Source: JAGXQV01 sp964505475
GTDB lineage: Bacteria > Pseudomonadota > Gammaproteobacteria > Burkholderiales > Sulfuricellaceae
Assembly (NCBI GenBank): GCA_964505475.1
Contig: CAZDIJ010000005.1
Location: forward strand, 12,311-76,310
Length of the DNA: 64,000 bases
Direction of reading: 5' to 3'
A program made the position numbers and the translations under genes. Below are positions 60,683 through 64,000 of the stretch, one piece after another. Under the pieces are notes generated by a model. That model searched no databases and was not told the origin of the DNA. It worked only from the letters and a program-made list of their open reading frames with translations. Position 1 is the first letter of the stretch. Each line of letters opens with the position of its first letter.

Positions 60683-61162
60683 TTGCACTACATCATCCTG
60701 CCATTGTTGGGATTGCTGGCGGCGGGGCTTCATATCTACTTCAGCAGGCAAGCCAGGGATGCGAAGTCCCTCCTGGAAACCGTCATGGCCTACGGGCTGG
60801 TTTTCAATATGGGGGTTTCAGGGCTGTATGCGTTCCTCGGGCATGCCTTCATTCCCGACCAGGTGGCCGAATATATCGGTTGGCCGCCGGGCAGCCCGTT
60901 CCAATTTGAAGTGGCGGTGGCCAACCTGGCCTTCGGCACGCTCGGCATCCTGTGCTTCTGGTTGCGGGGAAGATTCTGGCTGGCGACGATCATAGGGGTT
61001 TCCGTCTTCACTGTCGGCGCCGCCTATGGGCATGTGGCGGATATGATGCACAATCACAACTACGCGCCGGGAAATGCCGGCGCGCCGCTTTATGCGGATG
61101 TCGTCCGGCCGATTGTCTTTGCCTTGCTGTATGCCCTTCACGCGAAATTATCCAGAAAATGA
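60683..61162 (+). CDS. small integral membrane protein (DUF6790-like)
   Basis: A 159-residue protein with four probable transmembrane helices. The TTG at 60683 is chosen: AAGGAG at 60669-60674 lies 8 bp before it and the protein then starts LHYIILPLLGLLAAGLHIYF. A frame beginning earlier would have its start upstream of that ribosome site. It resembles small four-helix proteins of unknown role with a conserved His-rich loop (HVADMMHNHNY). Adjacent to hemerythrin, 7 bp apart, so perhaps a two-gene unit. Confidence 0.72.
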   Translation: MHYIILPLLGLLAAGLHIYFSRQARDAKSLLETVMAYGLVFNMGVSGLYAFLGHAFIPDQVAEYIGWPPGSPFQFEVAVANLAFGTLGILCFWLRGRFWLATIIGVSVFTVGAAYGHVADMMHNHNYAPGNAGAPLYADVVRPIVFALLYALHAKLSRK

Positions 61163-61169
61163 AAAGCCC

Positions 61170-61568
61170 ATGAAATCCGAATTTGCTTGGAACGATGCCC
61201 GCCATTCCCTCAATCTCCCCGAGATGGACGATACCCACCGCGAATTCGTGACGCTGCTGGTTCGCGCGCAAAACGCGCCGGACGCCGGGCTGCTGCCCAT
61301 CCTCGACGAATTGCTCGGCCATGCCCGCGCCCACTTCGAGCACGAGTCGGAAATGATGGCGGCATGCGCGCTGGGATCGCGCGCGGAACACGAGGCGGAA
61401 CACCGGCGGGTGCTGGCGGAGTTGGGACAGATGCGCGCCCGTGCCGAGAAAGGCCGTTTTCCTTTTGTCCGCGCTTACCTGGCGGAGGGCGTGCCGGACT
61501 GGTTCCGCACCCACTTGGCGACCATGGATGCGGATTTGGCCGGAAAATACCGGCGCGCGTCTCCCTGA
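61170..61568 (+). CDS. bacteriohemerythrin
   Basis: A 132-residue protein with all seven iron ligands of the hemerythrin family: His23, His55, Glu59 (HFEHE), His74, His78 (HEAEH), His115 and Asp120 (HLATMD). Binds O2 by a di-iron site, for oxygen delivery, storage or sensing. Starts 7 bp after the membrane protein. It converges with the HDOD gene, stop codons separated by 6 bp. Confidence 0.93.
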   Translation: MKSEFAWNDARHSLNLPEMDDTHREFVTLLVRAQNAPDAGLLPILDELLGHARAHFEHESEMMAACALGSRAEHEAEHRRVLAELGQMRARAEKGRFPFVRAYLAEGVPDWFRTHLATMDADLAGKYRRASP

Positions 61569-61574
61569 CACCGG

Positions 61575-62453
61575 TCAGCCGCGGTCGTTTTGCGCGGCGC
61601 CGAGTTCCTCGTTGATTTCGCCGCGCAGCTCTTCGAATTCCTCAGTACCGATATTCAGGTAATCCAGGGCGCTTGAACCATGCGCCGTCCATTCCGCCTC
61701 GTCCGGCGCGCCGAGAAAAAGGGCGATCAAATGGTCGGCGAGCAGCGAGATGGCGGCCAAGCTGCGCACCTCGTCGGCGATGTCCGGCGAGGTGTCATTC
61801 AGGATTTCGATGTTGTGATGAAAACGGATCGCCTGGACGATGAACGGCGGCAATTGCCAATTGTGCGCCAGCATCGCGCCGATCGCCACGTGGTCGGTGC
61901 CGTGGCGCTCGTTTTCCAGCTCCCACATCGGCCGCGCTGAATGGTTGGCCAGCGCCAGCGTATCCTTGTAGCCGGGGAAACGCTGCATCAGGATGGGAAT
62001 GCCGCAATCATGAAAGAGGCCGAAGGTGTAGGCGTCCTCCCGGTTGAGGCCGGGAACGTGCCGCGCCAGGCGGGACGAAACCATCGCATGGTAGTTGGAG
62101 CGTTCCCAGAAACGCTCCATGCTTACCCCCTTGGGCGACAGGCTGCGTTGCAGGGTCAACCCATTGACGATGTTGATGATGTTCTTGAGGCCGAGCACCG
62201 CGGCGGCGTGCTGGACGGTCTGAACCTTGTTGCGCAAGGCGAAGAATGGCGAATTGGCGGTCTTCATCATCGACGCCGCCAGGCTCAGGTCGCCGCTGAT
62301 GAGCCGGACGATCTTGTGGAAATCGACTTCGGGGCGGCGCGACTCTTCCAGCAACGCCGCCACAATGGCCGGGCAAGGAGGGATGGTGATGGTCTTGAGA
62401 ATATCGGAAACGAAGTCGGCGGCGACTTCGACGTTTTCGGCTTGATTCGCCAT
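61575..62453 (-). CDS. HDOD domain signalling protein
   Basis: A 292-residue protein with an HDOD domain: ILKTITIPPCPAIVAALLEES, LISGDLSLAASMMKTANSPFF, AAAVLGLKNIINIVNGLTLQ, YTFGLFHDCGIPILMQRFPGY. HDOD is a non-catalytic relative of HD hydrolases and works in signal-dependent regulation. ATG at 62453 follows AAGGGGG; upstream codons lie in the riboswitch leader. The preceding c-di-GMP riboswitch predicts second-messenger control of its expression. Output partner unknown. Confidence 0.93.
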   Translation of the reverse strand: MANQAENVEVAADFVSDILKTITIPPCPAIVAALLEESRRPEVDFHKIVRLISGDLSLAASMMKTANSPFFALRNKVQTVQHAAAVLGLKNIINIVNGLTLQRSLSPKGVSMERFWERSNYHAMVSSRLARHVPGLNREDAYTFGLFHDCGIPILMQRFPGYKDTLALANHSARPMWELENERHGTDHVAIGAMLAHNWQLPPFIVQAIRFHHNIEILNDTSPDIADEVRSLAAISLLADHLIALFLGAPDEAEWTAHGSSALDYLNIGTEEFEELRGEINEELGAAQNDRG

Positions 62454-62544
62454 GGCTGCCCCCTTCAGGATACGACGCGGTTCCGGGATCGAGGGCGCGC
62501 TTCCATGGCGGCGATTGGGTGTTTCCTGAAATCCCTGCGCTCTT

Positions 62545-62624
62545 GGCGGCCCCGCTGTCATCGGGCTTGCGACCCATTAGACCGGCGGCTTTGCGTCCCC
62601 GCCTTTCGGACGGGTTTGCCCTGA
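62545..62624 (-). ncRNA. c-di-GMP-I (GEMM) riboswitch upstream of the HDOD gene
   Basis: Read on the minus strand, the sequence has the family core in order: AGGGCAAACC, a GNRA hairpin GTCCGAAAGGC, GGGACGCAAAGCC, GCCGGTCTAATGGG and a closing hairpin with AGCGGGGCCGCC. This matches Vc2-like aptamers in which the GACGCAAAGCC, CCGG-CTAA and AGCGGG segments form the ligand site. It lies 91 bp before the HDOD start, leaving room for an expression platform. Which way c-di-GMP shifts expression cannot be told by reading. Confidence 0.9.
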
Positions 62625-62646
62625 TCAATTATCCCAAAAAACTCGG

Positions 62647-62772
62647 TTAGCCACGGATTGACACAGATAAGACACCGGTCTGGCAAAGATTTACCGATCA
62701 CCCGGCGGATGCAGGGCGTGCGCTTTGCTGGCCATTGATAATCCGTGATTATCCGTGTCAATCCGTGGCTGA
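62647..62772. repeat. intergenic inverted repeat (CCACGGATTGACACAG family)
   Basis: Arms TTAGCCACGGATTGACACAG... and ...ATCCGTGTCAATCCGTGGCT form a long hairpin; the centre is TCACCCGGCGGATGCAGGG. The centre's CACCCGGCGG resembles that of the CCACGGGGAACAC elements, so the families may be related. A partial arm with AGCCACGGATCGCC also occurs near 54315 in the pfk-kinase gap. Non-coding. Confidence 0.7.
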
Positions 62773-62867
62773 ACGGCTTTTTCTAGGATTATTACCAGCG
62801 TAGCACATTTACGCGGGATGCAAGTCAGGCCGGACGATCATCTATATTCCATCTCCCTTCCGCAAAC

Positions 62868-63038
62868 ATGCCTCTAAACTATTCTCAGCAAACGTCCACG
62901 CCCTCCCTTGCGCGCATAGCGCGCGGGGGAGGGTTGGGGTGGGGGCGTTTGCCCGCATGGCCGCCGCTGTTTGCCCCCATCCCGGCCTTCCCCCGCAAGC
63001 AGTGGAAGGGGCGATAGCTGAGAATAGTTTAGAGGCAT
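62868..63038. mobile_element. MITE-like element, copy E (perfect terminal repeats and target duplication)
   Basis: A 171-bp element. Its 21-bp terminal inverted repeats are perfect (left ATGCCTCTAAACTATTCTCA..., right ...GAATAGTTTAGAGGCAT). The 8-bp direct repeat TCCGCAAA flanks it at 62859-62866 and 63040-63047, with C and A spacers. The interior carries CCCTCCCTTGCGCGC and CCCCCGCAAGCAGTGGAAGGGG stretches. The best preserved copy of the family. Confidence 0.94.
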
Positions 63039-63072
63039 ATCCGCAAAAGAAAACATACCTGTGAACCTCAAT

Positions 63073-63168
63073 TTAACCCGGATTATCCATTAGGGCGGAA
63101 ATGACCGCAAACTCTCCGCCAGCGCTCGCACAGGCTCGAAGAGCCGCCTAATGGATAATCCGGGTTAA
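63073..63168. repeat. 96-bp palindromic repeat with perfect 22-bp arms
   Basis: TTAACCCGGATTATCCATTA (63073-) is exactly complementary to the right end (...TAATGGATAATCCGGGTTAA at 63147-63168). The 50-bp loop includes GCTCGCACAGGCTCGAAGAGC. It could form a strong hairpin. No copy elsewhere in this window was noticed. Non-coding. Confidence 0.8.
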
Positions 63169-63272
63169 CCACAGAGGCGCAGAATGGAAACAAATGGTTA
63201 TGAAATCGGCTCCGGGTGTGCGTGGGGGCGCAACATGATGAATTTCCGAATTTCTCCGTGCCCCTGTGGTGA
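63168..63272. repeat. inverted repeat (ACCACAGAGGCGCAGA family)
   Basis: Arms ACCACAGAGGCGCAGA (63168-63183) and TCTCCGTGCCCCTGTGGTGA at the right end are imperfect complements, a common intergenic repeat pattern in proteobacteria. It abuts the preceding palindrome by 1 bp and the next element by 7 bp. No coding content. Confidence 0.6.
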
Positions 63273-63279
63273 GGGATTT

Positions 63280-63548
63280 AGAGCCTATTTCAGTAGTATC
63301 CATGCCCCGCGCCGGAACCATTTGGGGCGCAGTGCTAGGCGCGAACGGCGCCGTTTGGTCATTCCAAACAAGCCGCGAGCAACAACGCAATGCGCCCCAA
63401 ATGGCTCCGGCCCTCCGGGTTGCGTCCAGAAAGCGCGTCTGCGTTGTCGCTCGTCGCGCCAATGGAACGACCATTGGCGCTCCTCGCTCCTAGCATCCAT
63501 CACTTTCTGGACGCAACGCGGGGTATGGATACTACTGAAATAGGCTCT
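63280..63548. mobile_element. 269-bp inverted-repeat element, non-autonomous
   Basis: Ends AGAGCCTATTTCAGTAGTAT... and ...ATACTACTGAAATAGGCTCT are inverted repeats of about 32 bp with one mismatch (CATGCCCC against CATACCCC). The interior has further complementary segments (GCGCAGTGCTAGG, GCGTTGTCGCTCGTCGCGCC) and no reading frame of transposase type. The right 30 bp recur alone at 55652-55682. Target duplication was not evident. Confidence 0.75.
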
Positions 63549-63552
63549 TAGG

Positions 63553-63648
63553 GTGAACCATTTTCAGTTGCTTCCGGCGTCACCTTCTCTCGTTTACGGG
63601 GGAAGGCTGGGATGGGGCAGCGATTTACTGAAAAAATCTCAGAGGCAT
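63553..63648. mobile_element. degenerate MITE-like element, copy F
   Basis: The right end CTGAAAAAATCTCAGAGGCAT-type terminus (63628-63648) and the left inner part TGAACCATTTTCAG (about 63554-63567) match the MITE family, but the outermost ATGCCT of the left end is missing. It abuts the 269-bp element and precedes the cbbM terminator. A decayed relict. Confidence 0.55.
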
Positions 63649-63650
63649 GA

Positions 63651-63682
63651 AAGAAAAAGGCGCCCACGTTGCCGTGGGCGCC
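63651..63682 (-). terminator. rho-independent terminator of cbbM
   Basis: On the minus strand, GGCGCCCACG-GCAA-CGTGGGCGCC forms a perfect 10-bp stem with a 4-base loop, followed by TTTTTCTTT. It is 58 bp after the cbbM stop. Strong evidence that cbbM transcription ends here and does not read into the HDOD, cbbQ and cbbO genes. Confidence 0.9.
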
Positions 63683-63740
63683 TTTCTCAGCCGCCAAGGC
63701 CGCCATGCGGCCTCGGGATTTGGCGTGTCTGGACGTTTGC

Positions 63741-64000
63741 TTACTTGTGCACGCCCAGCTTTTCGCGCCAGCCGGGGTAAATCTTGTCGGCGTCGAAGGG
63801 GAAGGATTCGAAGGCGCGGGCGAATTCCTTGTGCTCCTTGGCCCACTCGATCGGGTCGGCGCCGGCCTTCCAGCACTCGTAGGCCTGGCGCAGCGACTTG
63901 GCGCCGGCGGCCGGGCTGTCGATGTGGCCGTAGGAGCCGCCGCCGGCGGTGTTGATGACGTTGCCGTGGCCGAGGTTCTCGAAGAAGCCGGGCAGGCGCA
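63741..64000 (-). CDS. cbbM: ribulose-bisphosphate carboxylase form II, C-terminal part
   Basis: The last 86 codons of CbbM. The 5' part lies beyond the window. Sequence RLPGFFENLGHGNVINTAGG, GHIDSPAAGAKSLRQAYECW, ADPIEWAKEHKEFARAFESF and WREKLGVHK is the highly conserved CbbM C-terminus. RuBisCO form II fixes CO2 in the Calvin cycle with poor CO2/O2 specificity, suited to low-oxygen or CO2-rich sites. Stop TAA at 63741-63743 and a strong terminator follow. Co-located cbbQ and cbbO serve as its activase. Confidence 0.97.
   Translation of the reverse strand, partial: RLPGFFENLGHGNVINTAGGGSYGHIDSPAAGAKSLRQAYECWKAGADPIEWAKEHKEFARAFESFPFDADKIYPGWREKLGVHK

Noticed and set aside
62868..63682. A CRISPR or phage attachment site in the repeat nest
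   Set aside because: Repeats are inverted pairs of different families, not regularly spaced direct repeats, and there are no phage or integrase genes.
1..64000. tRNA or rRNA genes
   Set aside because: No cloverleaf with a TTC-loop motif and no rRNA-like stretch was noticed when reading either strand.

Overview
The window looks like a chromosomal segment of a high-GC, chemolithoautotrophic Gram-negative bacterium, most likely a betaproteobacterium of the Nitrosomonadales type (Sulfuricella/Thiobacillus/Gallionella-like). This rests on the C-terminus of a form II RuBisCO (CbbM) with CbbQ and CbbO activase genes, the zapA - 6S RNA - fau order, LPS-type surface polysaccharide genes with MsbA, and the general protein character. 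The genus is an inference.

Layout. 1-3.1 kb: a nucleotide-sugar operon (gmd, an fcl/colC-type epimerase-reductase, and a PLP enzyme whose active-site lysine is replaced by His188, as in ColD), which points to GDP-colitose rather than GDP-fucose. 3.1-16.3 kb: a secreted-protein region with small and large exported proteins, a TPR/O-GlcNAc-transferase-like (SPINDLY) protein, a giant TPR plus triple glycosyltransferase, a matrixin-like metalloprotease, a GspC-like protein and a subtilase. 16.3-30.9 kb: an O-antigen/capsule cluster with an ABC exporter (Wzm/Wzt), a Wzx-like flippase, a WbaP-type initiating transferase, several SAM methyltransferases and GT2 glycosyltransferases. Its 19-25 kb part is visibly richer in A/T and carries a decayed gene copy and two inserted miniature elements. 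31.0-43.2 kb: a long minus-strand LPS core/O-antigen operon (three GT9 heptosyltransferase-like, three GT4 and one CgeB-like transferase, WaaL-like ligase, MsbA, FkbM methyltransferase) interrupted by a YefM/YoeB toxin-antitoxin pair.

43.4-46.0 kb: zapB-like, zapA, 6S RNA, fau, an EVE-domain protein and a TauE/SafE permease. 46.2-54.3 kb: six overlapping or closely spaced minus-strand genes forming a duplicated signalling module (histidine kinase, stand-alone receiver, receiver with GGDEF or PAS-GGDEF-EAL output). The outermost kinase has a periplasmic CxxCH haem-type motif. 54.4-57.1 kb: an atypical 6-phosphofructokinase and a class II Fic protein. 57.2-64 kb: cbbO, cbbQ and, beyond an intervening 3.3 kb, cbbM. 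The intervening DNA has a membrane protein, a bacteriohemerythrin, an HDOD protein preceded by a convincing c-di-GMP-I (GEMM) riboswitch, and a dense nest of inverted-repeat elements.

The most notable observations are: (i) a family of 150-185 bp miniature inverted-repeat elements whose four complete copies each have an exact 8-bp target duplication; (ii) the c-di-GMP riboswitch before the HDOD gene, in the same window as the duplicated c-di-GMP enzyme cassette; (iii) the GDP-colitose signature; (iv) a probable leaderless zapB promoter; and (v) the split cbbM/cbbQO locus. No tRNA, rRNA, CRISPR array or phage genes were seen.
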